A stretch of 64,000 nt of DNA from assembly GCA_005862225.1 (NCBI GenBank), contig SZXV01000003.1, positions 178,010 through 242,009 on the forward strand. Direction: 5' to 3'. The position numbers and the translations under genes are program-made. The stretch is from Chlorobium sp. GTDB taxonomy: Bacteria > Bacteroidota > Chlorobiia > Chlorobiales > Chlorobiaceae. Positions 9,138 to 17,705 of this stretch are shown here, piece after piece. Under the pieces are notes generated by a model, which saw nothing but the letters and a program-made list of their open reading frames with translations, made no database searches and had not been told where the DNA came from. Position 1 is the first letter of the stretch; every line of letters starts with the position of its first letter.

Positions 9138-9910
9138 CAGAGTGTTCCCAGAAATGTGAGAGGGCTTGTTGCGACGGCTGAGCCACTTTTCTCCATAAGG
9201 CCGGCCCTGATTGCTTTTCTTCCTGCAACAACAGCTTCAGCGAAAGCCTCAGCCATTGCTGGAGGGTTCCCTGCCGCCGCCACAGCGCTGTTTACGAGCA
9301 CTGCTGCGCATCCCATCTCCATAGCGTGGGCTGCTTCGGAGGGAGAGCGAAGTCCTGCATCGACAATAACCGGAATACCGCTTTCACGAATGATAATGTT
9401 GAGCATCTCAGAGGTTGCCAGTCCTTGTCCGCTGCCGATTGCTGAGCCGAGCGGCATCACCGATGCGCAGCCAACCTCTTCCAGTCTTTTTGCGAGTACC
9501 GGGTCAGCGGCGATATAGGGCATGACCAGAAACCCCTCTTTTGCCAGAATCCGTGATGCCTCAAATGTTTCAATTGGGTCTGGCATCAGATGTTGAGGAT
9601 TTGGATGAATCTCAACCTTGATAAAAGGGCTTCCCGAGAGTTCACGGGCAATATGGGCTGCGCGAACAGCTTCGGCAGCGGTTGATGCGCCTGAAGTATT
9701 TGGCATGAGGGTGATGCCCTCAAGAGTCAAAAGAGGGCCGAAAAGATCATCTTCTGATTGTTCCCGGTTGAAGCGGCGAAGTGCTACGGTCACGAGTTGA
9801 GCACCTGACGCCCGAACTGCGTCAAGCATAACCGTTGAGTTGCTGAATTTGCCTGTTCCAAGAATCAGTCGCGAGGAGAATGTATAAGAGCCAAGCTGCA
9901 ATAAATCCAT
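9137..9910 (-). CDS. thiG: Thiazole synthase ThiG
   Basis: Condenses deoxyxylulose phosphate, 2-iminoacetate and ThiS-thiocarboxylate sulfur into the thiazole phosphate. 257 aa, full length, TIM-barrel. Recognisable features are [12 protein letters not shown] near the N-terminus, the Schiff-base lysine region [16 protein letters not shown], and the phosphate-binding loops [11 protein letters not shown] and [20 protein letters not shown]. It lies 15 bp after thiS and overlaps thiH by one base. No TPP riboswitch was found upstream of the group, so control is probably from the larger operon or another promoter. Confidence 0.95.
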   Translation of the reverse strand: MDLLQLGSYTFSSRLILGTGKFSNSTVMLDAVRASGAQLVTVALRRFNREQSEDDLFGPLLTLEGITLMPNTSGASTAAEAVRAAHIARELSGSPFIKVEIHPNPQHLMPDPIETFEASRILAKEGFLVMPYIAADPVLAKRLEEVGCASVMPLGSAIGSGQGLATSEMLNIIIRESGIPVIVDAGLRSPSEAAHAMEMGCAAVLVNSAVAAAGNPPAMAEAFAEAVVAGRKAIRAGLMEKSGSAVATSPLTFLGTL

Positions 9911-9925
9911 AAGTAAAGTAATCTG

Positions 9926-10129
9926 TTAGCCACCACCCGCAAACATAAGGAGTTCAACCCGATCTCCTTCCTGAAGTTTGTGGGCAGAACGTTTTTCCGG
10001 GCGGATAATCTGTTCATTGACCACTACTGCCAGGCTTTTTCCATCTGAACCGACGATCGAAAGAAGATCGCTGACAGTCGAATCTGCCGGAAGTGTTTGT
10101 TGTTGTCCGTTCAGTTCAATAGTAATCAT
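9926..10129 (-). CDS. thiS: Sulfur carrier protein ThiS
   Basis: Ubiquitin-fold protein whose C-terminal Gly is adenylated by ThiF and converted to a thiocarboxylate, the sulfur donor for ThiG. 67 aa, with the expected beta-grasp pattern (MITIELNGQ, then LAVVVNEQII, GDRVELLMFAGGG) and a terminal GGG carrying the required Gly-Gly. First of the four thi genes, about 125 bp after the metB-like gene. The cysteine desulfurase encoded two genes upstream is a plausible ultimate sulfur source, but this is an inference from proximity. Confidence 0.93.
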   Translation of the reverse strand: MITIELNGQQQTLPADSTVSDLLSIVGSDGKSLAVVVNEQIIRPEKRSAHKLQEGDRVELLMFAGGG

Positions 10130-10254
10130 TTATGGCATTTCTTCACTATTTCTTTGAGGAGCCTCGGTTAAAATATTTTTTTTGACCGGGTTTGTGTTTG
10201 GCGTCGGTATCCTCTACCATTTATCGACACAATTATCTCTGTTCTTCAACAAAC

Positions 10255-11397
10255 TTATAAATTTTTGAGAGCGTTCAGAAGATCAGCTTCAAGATCATCT
10301 GCATTTTCAAGCCCGATCGAGAGACGTACCAGGTTGTCTGTGCACTTTCTCCGATCCCGTTCCGCCTGTGAGAGAGCCCAAAGAGTCATTTTTGCTGGTG
10401 AGGATATCAGTGACTCAACTCCGCCAAGGCTGTCGGCAAGGACAAAAAGCTTTATTTTTGCCTGTAACTGTTCCACCGCAGGCAACCCTCCTTTAAGTGC
10501 AAAGGTAACCATGCCGCCAAATCCGCTCATCTGTTTTTTTGCCAGTTCATGCTGCGGGTGTGAGGGCAGGCCGGGGTAAAAAACCTGTTCAACTGCCGGA
10601 TGCTTTTCAAGCACTGATGCGAGGTGAAGAGCGCTTGCTTCATGCTCTTTCATGCGGATTTTCAGCGTTTTCAATCCACGAAGAATAAGCCAGCAATCCC
10701 AGGGGCCGGGGATTGCACCAGCAGCGCCCTGATAGTTTTTTATAGTGGTATGTACTGCTGCGTTTGAGGTAATCACGGCGCCTCCGATGACATCGCTGTG
10801 GCCGCCGAGGTATTTTGTGGTGCTGTGGACGACAATATCAGCGCCAAGCTCAAGCGGACGCTGGAAGTATGGACTGGCAAAAGTATTGTCCACTGCAAGC
10901 AGGATGCCGCGTTCTTTGGCAAGCAAAGAAAGCGCCCGAATGTCGGAAAGCTGGAGAAGCGGATTACTTGGTGTTTCAATCCAGATCATTTTTGTCGCTG
11001 GTGTGACGCAGGCGGCATAACTCTGAGTGGATTCGCTTTCAGTGTAGGTTGTTGTGACACCCCATGGTCGCAGAAGCTGTTCAAAAATCCGGTAACTTCC
11101 GCCATAAATATCGTTTCCGGCAACGATATGATCGCCGGGTTTCAATACTTGCAGAGCGGCCATTGTCGCAGCAACTCCAGAGGCAAAAGCCAGGCCATAC
11201 TTGCCGTTTTCAAGCAGGGCAAGGGTTGCTTCAAGCGCTTTTCTTGTCGGGTTGCCTATTCTCGAATAAAAAAACTCACTGCGATGGTCAAGGCTTTCGC
11301 GTCCAAAAGTGGAGGTCTGGTAGACAGGGACAGTGACTGAACCCGTATGGGGGTCAGGCGCCTGTCCGTCGTGTATGGCAAGAGTTTCAAACTGCAT
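10255..11397 (-). CDS. metB: Cystathionine gamma-synthase/lyase family PLP enzyme
   Basis: Trans-sulfuration enzyme: makes cystathionine from an activated homoserine and cysteine, or cleaves cystathionine; the two activities cannot be separated by sequence alone. 380 aa, normal. It starts FETLAIHDGQAPDPHTGSVTVPVYQTSTF, has the PLP lysine in HSTTKYLGGHSDVIGG (about residue 198) and the C-terminal LADSLGGVESLISSPA motif shared by gamma-synthase and gamma-lyase. It follows the cysteine desulfurase gene by about 150 bp, the gap containing a 10-bp perfect stem-loop. Its place in a cysteine operon suggests interconversion of cysteine and methionine sulfur. Confidence 0.88.
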   Translation of the reverse strand: MQFETLAIHDGQAPDPHTGSVTVPVYQTSTFGRESLDHRSEFFYSRIGNPTRKALEATLALLENGKYGLAFASGVAATMAALQVLKPGDHIVAGNDIYGGSYRIFEQLLRPWGVTTTYTESESTQSYAACVTPATKMIWIETPSNPLLQLSDIRALSLLAKERGILLAVDNTFASPYFQRPLELGADIVVHSTTKYLGGHSDVIGGAVITSNAAVHTTIKNYQGAAGAIPGPWDCWLILRGLKTLKIRMKEHEASALHLASVLEKHPAVEQVFYPGLPSHPQHELAKKQMSGFGGMVTFALKGGLPAVEQLQAKIKLFVLADSLGGVESLISSPAKMTLWALSQAERDRRKCTDNLVRLSIGLENADDLEADLLNALKNL

Positions 11398-11501
11398 CAG
11401 GTGTTGTGTGCTTTTGGGAACAATTCAATAAGTACCTTCATTCCTGTAAGATAGAAACTCGAGAGTGTGCTGCAAATTCAATTATCGATTCCTCCTTGCT
11501 T

Positions 11502-11531
11502 GACGCAATGTCAAAACGAAAACATTGCGTC
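11502..11531. repeat. Perfect 10-bp stem-loop between desulfurase and metB
   Basis: GACGCAATGT at 11502-11511 pairs exactly with ACATTGCGTC at 11522-11531 across a 10-base loop. There is no run of T after it on either strand, so it is not a typical intrinsic terminator. It may act as a transcript-stability or processing hairpin, giving different levels to the genes on either side. Confidence 0.55.
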
Positions 11532-11544
11532 TTAACAGGTTTCG

Positions 11545-13458
11545 TTATCGCCGCTGAATATGGTTAATGACATCGGCAAGCCGATCAATCTCCTCTTTGG
11601 TGTTGTAGAACGCCAGCGACGGGCGCACAGTGCCTTCAACCCCGAATCTTCGCAAGGATGGCTGCGTGCAGTGGTGGCCGGCGCGGACGGCAATGCCTTC
11701 GCGATCGAGCAGTTTTCCAACCTCTTCGTTCGGCAGATTGTTCAACACAAAAGAGAGCACGCCCACCTTGTTTCTTGCCGTACCAATCAGGCGCAGACCC
11801 GGAATCCGGATAAGCCGTTCGGTGCCGTACTCTGTCAGCTCGTGCTCATACTGCGCAATGTTTTCAAGCCCTATTTTGCGAACATAGTCGAGCGCAGCCC
11901 CAAGTCCGATGGCGTCGCCGATTGATGGAGTTCCGGCCTCAAATTTTGCCGGAGCCTCGTTGTAGATGGTCTCCTCAAAACGGACATCCTTGATCATGTT
12001 GCCTCCGCCCTGCCATGGTGGCATAACCTCAAGCAGTTCACGCTTGCCATAGACGACACCGATGCCGGCAGGGGCAAAGATTTTATGGCCGGAAAAGACA
12101 AAGAAATCGGCATCAAGATCCTGCACGTTGACCGGAATGTGGGCGACAGACTGTGCACCATCAACCAGAACTCTGGCGTCATACCGTTTGGCCAGTTGAA
12201 TCATCTCCTTGACAGGCAGAATGGTTCCAAGTCCGTTTGAAGCCTGTGTCAGTGAAACAAGTCGTGTTCTGGGGCCAAGCAATTTGGTGTACTCTTCGAG
12301 AATGATTTCGCCCCGGTCGTTCACCGGCACAACCTTGATGCGAGCCCCTTTTTCCTGCGCGACCATCTGCCATGGAACAATATTGGCATGGTGTTCAAGA
12401 ATGGAGAGCACAATTTCATCTCCCGGCTGGAGAAACTTTCTTCCCCAGGTCTGGGCTACGAGGTTAATTCCCTCGGTTGTGCCCCGGACAAAGATGATTT
12501 CTGAGGTTGACCCGGCACCGATGAATTGCCTGATCTTTTCGCGAGCGCCTTCGTAGGCATCGGTCGCGCGAGCGGCAAGGGTGTGTGCTCCGCGATGAAT
12601 GTTCGAGTTGTCGGTGGCGTAGAACTGAGCGAGGGCGTTAATGACGCTCAGGGGTTTCTGTGTTGTGGCCGCGTTGTCGAACCATGCAAGCGGTTTTCCA
12701 TGAATCTTCTGGTGAAGAACCGGAAAGTCCTTGCGAATGGTGGTGACATCAAATCCTTCAGGTTGATGGACAGGCTGTTGTGGTTCTCGCAGGAAATAGT
12801 ATGGCTCTCCCGGCGATTCAGGAAGGCTGAATGGAAGCTGCGTTGTGTCAGGAAGCCCAAAACCGCTGTTTGGCCAGACCGGCGCAGGCGCTTTGCCGGG
12901 AAGTTCGGGTTGTGTGCTGGATGATGGGTTAAACCAATGCCCTGCGGGCAGATCGGCTCCACAGCGAAGGGTCTGAAAAACTTGCTCCAGAACAGGACTG
13001 CCTTGTTGCTCTGTGAACTCTCTGTAAAGCTTTGCTGCGTAACATTCATTGTCATCAGTCGGTGCAGGCAGTGAACGCCGTAAAAGCTGGTCAAGACCAT
13101 TCGTGCCCTTTCCTTTCTCTGAATAGTTCTGCTGTTCAGTCAGTTTATTGGCATGGTGTTCAAGCGGTTCAGGCTCTTTTTCAGGTGTTTCCGGCAGAAA
13201 ATAGAAATCTTGCGCAGGCGGAGCTGCTGCTGTAGCAGGGAGAGCCACACTGTCCTGTACACCTGTAAAAGTTGTTTTATCAAGCAGCGTGGATGCTCCT
13301 GTCGATGGTGACTCCTGCGCATCGCTTTCACTTCTTGGGATACTTCCGGCTTCAGGTACTTCATTGAACAAACGGCTTGCAAGCTGGGCGATAAATGCAG
13401 GATTCAGCGCGTCGCTTTCGCTTCCTGTGATGTTCGGATGTTGATATGCTCCAGGCAT
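11545..13458 (-). CDS. sufS: SufS-type cysteine desulfurase with long encapsulin-targeting N-terminal extension
   Basis: PLP enzyme removing sulfur from L-cysteine as a persulfide. 637 aa, about 230 longer than ordinary SufS. Residues 1-235 are low-complexity, Pro/Ser/Gln-rich, with short hydrophobic islands: PAFIAQLASRLFNEV (20-34), FYFLPE (85-90) and YYFLRE (220-225). The catalytic domain starts at about 236 (FDVTTIRKDFPVL), with PLP lysine 459 in FSGHKIFAPAG and active-site cysteine 597 in RAGHHCTQPSLRRFG. In family 2 encapsulin systems such an extension packs the desulfurase inside the shell, and the shell gene is the immediate upstream neighbour (69 bp). Encapsulation is therefore strongly inferred. 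The SUF scaffold genes are not nearby. Confidence 0.93.
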   Translation of the reverse strand: MPGAYQHPNITGSESDALNPAFIAQLASRLFNEVPEAGSIPRSESDAQESPSTGASTLLDKTTFTGVQDSVALPATAAAPPAQDFYFLPETPEKEPEPLEHHANKLTEQQNYSEKGKGTNGLDQLLRRSLPAPTDDNECYAAKLYREFTEQQGSPVLEQVFQTLRCGADLPAGHWFNPSSSTQPELPGKAPAPVWPNSGFGLPDTTQLPFSLPESPGEPYYFLREPQQPVHQPEGFDVTTIRKDFPVLHQKIHGKPLAWFDNAATTQKPLSVINALAQFYATDNSNIHRGAHTLAARATDAYEGAREKIRQFIGAGSTSEIIFVRGTTEGINLVAQTWGRKFLQPGDEIVLSILEHHANIVPWQMVAQEKGARIKVVPVNDRGEIILEEYTKLLGPRTRLVSLTQASNGLGTILPVKEMIQLAKRYDARVLVDGAQSVAHIPVNVQDLDADFFVFSGHKIFAPAGIGVVYGKRELLEVMPPWQGGGNMIKDVRFEETIYNEAPAKFEAGTPSIGDAIGLGAALDYVRKIGLENIAQYEHELTEYGTERLIRIPGLRLIGTARNKVGVLSFVLNNLPNEEVGKLLDREGIAVRAGHHCTQPSLRRFGVEGTVRPSLAFYNTKEEIDRLADVINHIQRR

Positions 13459-13527
13459 AGGATAACAATTGTGAATTCATGGCAGACAGTAAATCCGCCT
13501 GCCATGATGGGTTGTCAAAGAGTTCTT

Positions 13528-14985
13528 TTATTTTGCTTTCGTTCCGGAGGTGCGATGTTCGTAATCGTGATAGTATCCAACTTCGACATTCTCAAGCACA
13601 GCAAGAGCGTCATCGGTCAGTACAGCAAGAGATGAGTAAAGCGTAAGAAGATAAGAGGCAACACCCAGTTTGTCGAGACCCATAAGCCTTGCAGAGAGGC
13701 TTGGGCTGATCTCTCCTGGAATTCCTGCCTGATGCAGTCCAACCACGCCCTGCTCATTTTCTCCGACGCGAACAAGAATGATATTGGTTGTGCCGTGGCC
13801 AGACTTGCTGTTTTTGTTGATTTCAAGCTTGTCGCACGGAACAAGTGGTACTCCACGCCAGGTCAGGACTGGAGTTCCAAAAAGGTTGATCGTCGGAGGC
13901 GGCACGCCGCGCCATGTGCATTCGCGCTCGAATGCCGCAATAGCCTTCGGATGAGCGATAAAGAACGCGGGTTTTTTCCACACTTTGGTGAGCAGATCAT
14001 CAAGATCGTCAGGTGTAGGAGTTCCATAACGGGTGCTGATGCGTTGTCCGGGATCAGCAGAATGCAGAAGACCAAACTCTCTGTTGTTGATAAACTCCCA
14101 CTCCTGACGCTCCTTGATGCCCTCAATGGTCAGGCGCATCTGCTGCTCGATCTGGTTGAATGGTTCGTTGTAGAGGTCGGAGACCCGTGTATGGACTCGA
14201 ACAACAGTCTGGATGGCCTGTAGTGAGTACTCACGAGGTTTATTCGAGTAATCAACATAAGTTTCCGGGATTTCGACATTTTCCTCGAATCCGGCAATAA
14301 GGTCAATATGTTTTTCACCGTGTTTGTTGACGGTTGAGCGTATTTTGAGATACTCTTCAACTGTCTTCTGAAAGGACTCCTTCAGCGATGGAGATTCCCT
14401 GAACAGCTTTTCGATATCAACGCTTGACAAGGAGAAAAACGAACCGGGGGTAATGGTGCGGATCGTGACCGACGAAGGTTTTTCGGAAACAAGCTCCTCT
14501 TCACCGAAATACTCTCCTTCTGACAGCAAGGCAATACGGAGATCTTCCCCATGGAGCCCCTTGCTTAAGATTTCAACCTGCCCATGAGCAATAATAAATA
14601 TTTTATGGCGCTCTTCTCCTTCCAGGATAAGCGTGTTGCCAAGTTCAGCCTCTTCAAGCACAAACTTTTTGGCAATCTGGCCAATGACTTCGTTGTCAAA
14701 CGATGCAAAGAGCGGAATGCTTTTCAGCGCCTCAGGCCTGAACGACGCAATACCGTCATGAAAATCGATGCCAATTCGTTCTGGTTTCTGAAGCTCAATT
14801 TTTGTCCGGTTGACACGATAGGTGCCAGAAGAGACGTGAACCCACGGGAGCAGCTTCAGGAGCCATCTCGGGGTTATGGAGTTCATCTGTGGCGGGGTCT
14901 TTGTCGTATTTGCAAGATTTCTTGCAACATGCGTGGTGACACTTCGCTGTAGATAACTGTTGGATTCGGGTTGTGCGTTTGACAT
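13528..14985 (-). CDS. Family 2B encapsulin shell protein (cNMP-binding-domain type)
   Basis: HK97-fold protein that assembles into a nanocompartment. 485 aa. An N-terminal arm (1-80) is followed by an inserted cyclic-nucleotide-binding-like domain at about 84-212 (FRPEALKSIPLFASF, then GEYFGEEELVSE) and by the shell domain. That domain has the family 2 (SrpI-like) signatures VRVHTRVSDLYNEP, RQEWEFINNREFGLL, PTPDDLDDLL, GTPVLTWRGVPLVPCDK, NEQGVVGLHQAGIPGE and VLENVEVGYY. The inserted domain marks subfamily 2B. In the phosphate-binding cassette the usual Pro-Arg is Pro-Ser-Ser (170-172), so cAMP-type binding is doubtful. It precedes its likely cargo, the extended cysteine desulfurase, and follows cysE and cysK in the same direction. 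Often misannotated as a Crp-family regulator or phage protein. Confidence 0.93.
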   Translation of the reverse strand: MSNAQPESNSYLQRSVTTHVARNLANTTKTPPQMNSITPRWLLKLLPWVHVSSGTYRVNRTKIELQKPERIGIDFHDGIASFRPEALKSIPLFASFDNEVIGQIAKKFVLEEAELGNTLILEGEERHKIFIIAHGQVEILSKGLHGEDLRIALLSEGEYFGEEELVSEKPSSVTIRTITPGSFFSLSSVDIEKLFRESPSLKESFQKTVEEYLKIRSTVNKHGEKHIDLIAGFEENVEIPETYVDYSNKPREYSLQAIQTVVRVHTRVSDLYNEPFNQIEQQMRLTIEGIKERQEWEFINNREFGLLHSADPGQRISTRYGTPTPDDLDDLLTKVWKKPAFFIAHPKAIAAFERECTWRGVPPPTINLFGTPVLTWRGVPLVPCDKLEINKNSKSGHGTTNIILVRVGENEQGVVGLHQAGIPGEISPSLSARLMGLDKLGVASYLLTLYSSLAVLTDDALAVLENVEVGYYHDYEHRTSGTKAK

Positions 14986-15029
14986 AGGTTACGTTCAATG
15001 GTTTAAGTGTGGTTGATTACTGTCTTCTT

Positions 15030-15944
15030 TCAAATGCCGAGGCCATCGGTAAAACTGCTTTCAACAGCAATTTGCTGCAAGACTCTTGAATTTGGCGGTA
15101 CGCTTTTTGTCTGCCAGACGTTGCCACCGATGACAGAGTTTTTGCCTATGGTTATTCTTCCAAGAATGTTGGCGTTCGAGTAAATGACAACGTTATCCTC
15201 AATAATCGGGTGGCGCGGCAGATTCTTGACCGGGTTGCCATTTTCGTCGAGAGCAAATTTTTTCGCGCCAAGTGTTACCCCCTGGTAGAGCCGTACATGA
15301 CTGCCGATAATGCAGGTTTCACCAATGACAACGCCGGTGCCATGATCAATTGAAAAATAGTCTCCAATGTGTGCTCCGGGATGAATGTCGATACCGGTTT
15401 CCGAATGGGCCATTTCGGTAATGATTCTTGGAATCAGAGGAACTCCAAGCGACAGCAGGGTGTGAGCTGAACGGTAGTTGACCATGGCCCGTATGGAGGG
15501 ATAGCAAAAAATGATCTCACCATAATTTTTCGCTGCCGGATCTCCGTCGTAAATGGCTTTGACATCCGTCCATAATTTCTTCCTGATCTCGGGAAGAATT
15601 TCGATGAATTGGCGGGAGATGTCGACAGCGTTTTCAGTCGCATTTGCCGAGTCATTGTTCTCGGTGTCGAAATGCTGAACACTCCGAATCTGTTCGGCAA
15701 GTAATCCATAGAGCTTTTCTATCCTTACGCCAAGAAAATGCTGCAGTGATTTCCGGCGCAATACTGGCCCTCCGAAATAACCCGGAAAGATTATCGACCT
15801 CAAAAGTTCAACAACCTCTTTGAGTTTTTCAATTGACGGCAGCAGATATTCATGATGCCCGGAATAGTCACCTTCAGTATCATCAGCGGGGCTCGATAAA
15901 AGCCTGATTGCCTCTTCAATGATACCGTCGTTTTTGGTTTCCAT
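15030..15944 (-). CDS. cysE: Serine O-acetyltransferase
   Basis: Makes O-acetylserine from serine and acetyl-CoA, the acceptor used by CysK. 304 aa, the longer EpsC/SrpH-like type with an alpha-helical N-terminal half and a C-terminal left-handed beta-helix: GIDIHPGAHIGDYFSIDHGTG is the catalytic His/Asp region, followed by hexapeptide repeats (VVIGETCIIGSHVRLYQGV) and NNAVIYSNANILG-like turns near the end. It lies 52 bp after cysK and 44 bp before the encapsulin gene. Serine acetyltransferases recur beside family 2 encapsulins, which supports a shared job in cysteine turnover. Feedback inhibition by cysteine is usual in the family but cannot be read here. Confidence 0.93.
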   Translation of the reverse strand: METKNDGIIEEAIRLLSSPADDTEGDYSGHHEYLLPSIEKLKEVVELLRSIIFPGYFGGPVLRRKSLQHFLGVRIEKLYGLLAEQIRSVQHFDTENNDSANATENAVDISRQFIEILPEIRKKLWTDVKAIYDGDPAAKNYGEIIFCYPSIRAMVNYRSAHTLLSLGVPLIPRIITEMAHSETGIDIHPGAHIGDYFSIDHGTGVVIGETCIIGSHVRLYQGVTLGAKKFALDENGNPVKNLPRHPIIEDNVVIYSNANILGRITIGKNSVIGGNVWQTKSVPPNSRVLQQIAVESSFTDGLGI

Positions 15945-15996
15945 GATAAAAAGTCTCCCTCTGTCGGATGGCGCTCCGCATTGATAAAGTTATAGT

Positions 15997-16950
15997 TCAA
16001 ATATTGACTGGTTCATTTTCAACCTGATAAAGCAGTGTTGAAAGATACCTTTCTCCAGTGTCAGGCAAAATGACCACAATTCGTTTCCCTCTGTTTTCCT
16101 CACGTTGCGCAAGCTGCAGGGCGGCGTACACGGCTGCGCCTGAAGAAATACCTACAATAAGCCCTTCGGTTTTAGCCAGTTTGCGGCCGGTGCGAAGAGC
16201 ATCTTCATTTTTTACAGGAATAATTTCGTCAATAATAGAGGTGTTCAGAATGTCCGGCACAAAACCTGCGCCGATACCCTGTATTTTGTGAGGCCCTGGC
16301 TTTCCTCCGGCAATAACCTGTGAATCAAATGGTTCAACCGCAACGATTTTTATCTCCGGGTTCCGCTCTTTGAGTACCTCTCCAACACCGGTGATGGTGC
16401 CGCCGGTGCCAACCCCGCTGACAAAGATATCGACTTCCCCATCAGTATCACGCCAGATTTCTTCTGCAGTTGTTTTCCGGTGAATTTCAGGATTTGCAGG
16501 ATTTTTGAACTGTTGCGGAACAAACGAGTTTTGATATTCTGCGTGCAGTTCATCGGCCTTTTTGATTGCACCGACCATCCCTTCCGGGCCAGGTGTCAGC
16601 ACCAGTTCGGCGCCAAGAGCCTTGAGCAGATTTCTGCGTTCGAGACTCATGGTTTCAGGCATGGTGAGTATCAGGCGATAACCCTTGGCAGCGGCTATAA
16701 AGGCCAGTGCAATGCCGGTGTTGCCGCTTGTTGGTTCTATGATGATGCTGTCTTTATTAAGCAACCCCTGTTTTTCAGCATCCTCAATCATTGAAAAACC
16801 GATGCGATCCTTGACACTTCCACCGGGGTTAAAATATTCGAGTTTGGCAATAATAGTGGCCTTGGCATCATGTTCACGATTGAAATTGCCAAGCTCCAGC
16901 AGGGGAGTGTTTCCGATAAGATCGGTCAGTGTTTTTGCAAGACGTCCCAT
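15997..16950 (-). CDS. cysK: Cysteine synthase A (O-acetylserine sulfhydrylase)
   Basis: PLP enzyme joining sulfide with O-acetylserine to give cysteine. 317 aa, usual length. The PLP lysine lies in [12 protein letters not shown] (about residue 47), the substrate loop is [10 protein letters not shown], the phosphate cup is [13 protein letters not shown], and GISSGAA is near the C-terminus. It directly precedes cysE in the transcript, the classical pair that also forms the cysteine synthase complex. About 108 bp separate it from the response-regulator gene upstream; no obvious terminator was seen there, so it is probably still in the same transcript, though an internal promoter is possible. 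Confidence 0.95.
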   Translation of the reverse strand: MGRLAKTLTDLIGNTPLLELGNFNREHDAKATIIAKLEYFNPGGSVKDRIGFSMIEDAEKQGLLNKDSIIIEPTSGNTGIALAFIAAAKGYRLILTMPETMSLERRNLLKALGAELVLTPGPEGMVGAIKKADELHAEYQNSFVPQQFKNPANPEIHRKTTAEEIWRDTDGEVDIFVSGVGTGGTITGVGEVLKERNPEIKIVAVEPFDSQVIAGGKPGPHKIQGIGAGFVPDILNTSIIDEIIPVKNEDALRTGRKLAKTEGLIVGISSGAAVYAALQLAQREENRGKRIVVILPDTGERYLSTLLYQVENEPVNI

Positions 16951-17058
16951 AGCTTATGATAGTTAAATGATTGTTGTTGTCATGATTTTAAAGTTCGTCA
17001 ATAAATGTATAAATGTAAATCCCGTTAAGCAGTCATCTTTTATACCATAAATATGGTA

Positions 17059-17703
17059 TCAGATATGGTATTCAATGTTGTCAATCAATCCCGCTTTTAT
17101 GGCATACATAAGCAGTTCAGGACTGCTGGATACGCCAAGCTTTCGAAAAATATTTTTTCTGTGTGTCATGACGGTATGAAAACTGATGTGTTTTTTTGCC
17201 GCGATTTCTTTTGTTGAGAGCCCTCCTGAAATCAAACGAACTATTTCGATTTCTGAAGTGGTAAGGATGCTGGCATCTTCAAAAGGAGTCTCCTTTTTCA
17301 GCAGAATATCCAGCACATCCCCGGAATAATATTTTTTCCCTTTCAAGGTGGCTTCAATAGCGTGAAAAATCTCTTCACGATCATCGGTTTTCAAGACGAT
17401 GTTCTGAATGCCAATATCATTCAACTCTTTTATGATGATGTTATTGATTGCATTTGTCAGTACAATGATTCCGGTTCCCGGATGCTTTTTTTTCAAGTCA
17501 CCAAGTTCGCTGATTGAGTCAAACTCAAACAGGATATAATCGGTGATAATGAGCGCAATTTTTTCTTTTTGCAGATACTGTTCCAGGCCTGCTTTGGTCG
17601 ATACCGTATAGAGTGCCTCGTAGTGCGGTTTTAATATTGACTGAAGCGCCTCATTGGTCAAAAACTGTGTATCAGCAAGGACAACAGAGATATTTCTGTT
17701 CAT
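17059..17703 (-). CDS. LuxR/NarL-family response regulator
   Basis: Two-component DNA-binding regulator. 214 aa. Receiver domain at 1-120 with the acidic residue near the N-terminus (LADTQ), phospho-acceptor Asp55 in LIITDYILF and the Thr/Lys switch region (VLTNA and VLKTDD). The C-terminal LuxR-type helix-turn-helix spans about 145-208 (LTTSEIEIVRLISGGLSTKEIA, then ISFHTVMTHRKNIFRKLGV). No sensor kinase is in the window. It is two bases after the HPr-like gene, so the two are certainly co-transcribed, and both sit between metY and cysK. This suggests control of sulfur assimilation or of the encapsulin genes, but the target is not visible. Confidence 0.9.
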   Translation of the reverse strand: MNRNISVVLADTQFLTNEALQSILKPHYEALYTVSTKAGLEQYLQKEKIALIITDYILFEFDSISELGDLKKKHPGTGIIVLTNAINNIIIKELNDIGIQNIVLKTDDREEIFHAIEATLKGKKYYSGDVLDILLKKETPFEDASILTTSEIEIVRLISGGLSTKEIAAKKHISFHTVMTHRKNIFRKLGVSSSPELLMYAIKAGLIDNIEYHI

Positions 17704-17705
17704 TG

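Noticed and set aside
10130..10254. Possible TPP riboswitch before thiS
   Set aside because: None of the conserved TPP-aptamer segments could be found on either strand.
11398..11544. Possible SAM riboswitch before the metB-like gene
   Set aside because: Only a simple 10-bp stem-loop is present; no aptamer-like pattern.
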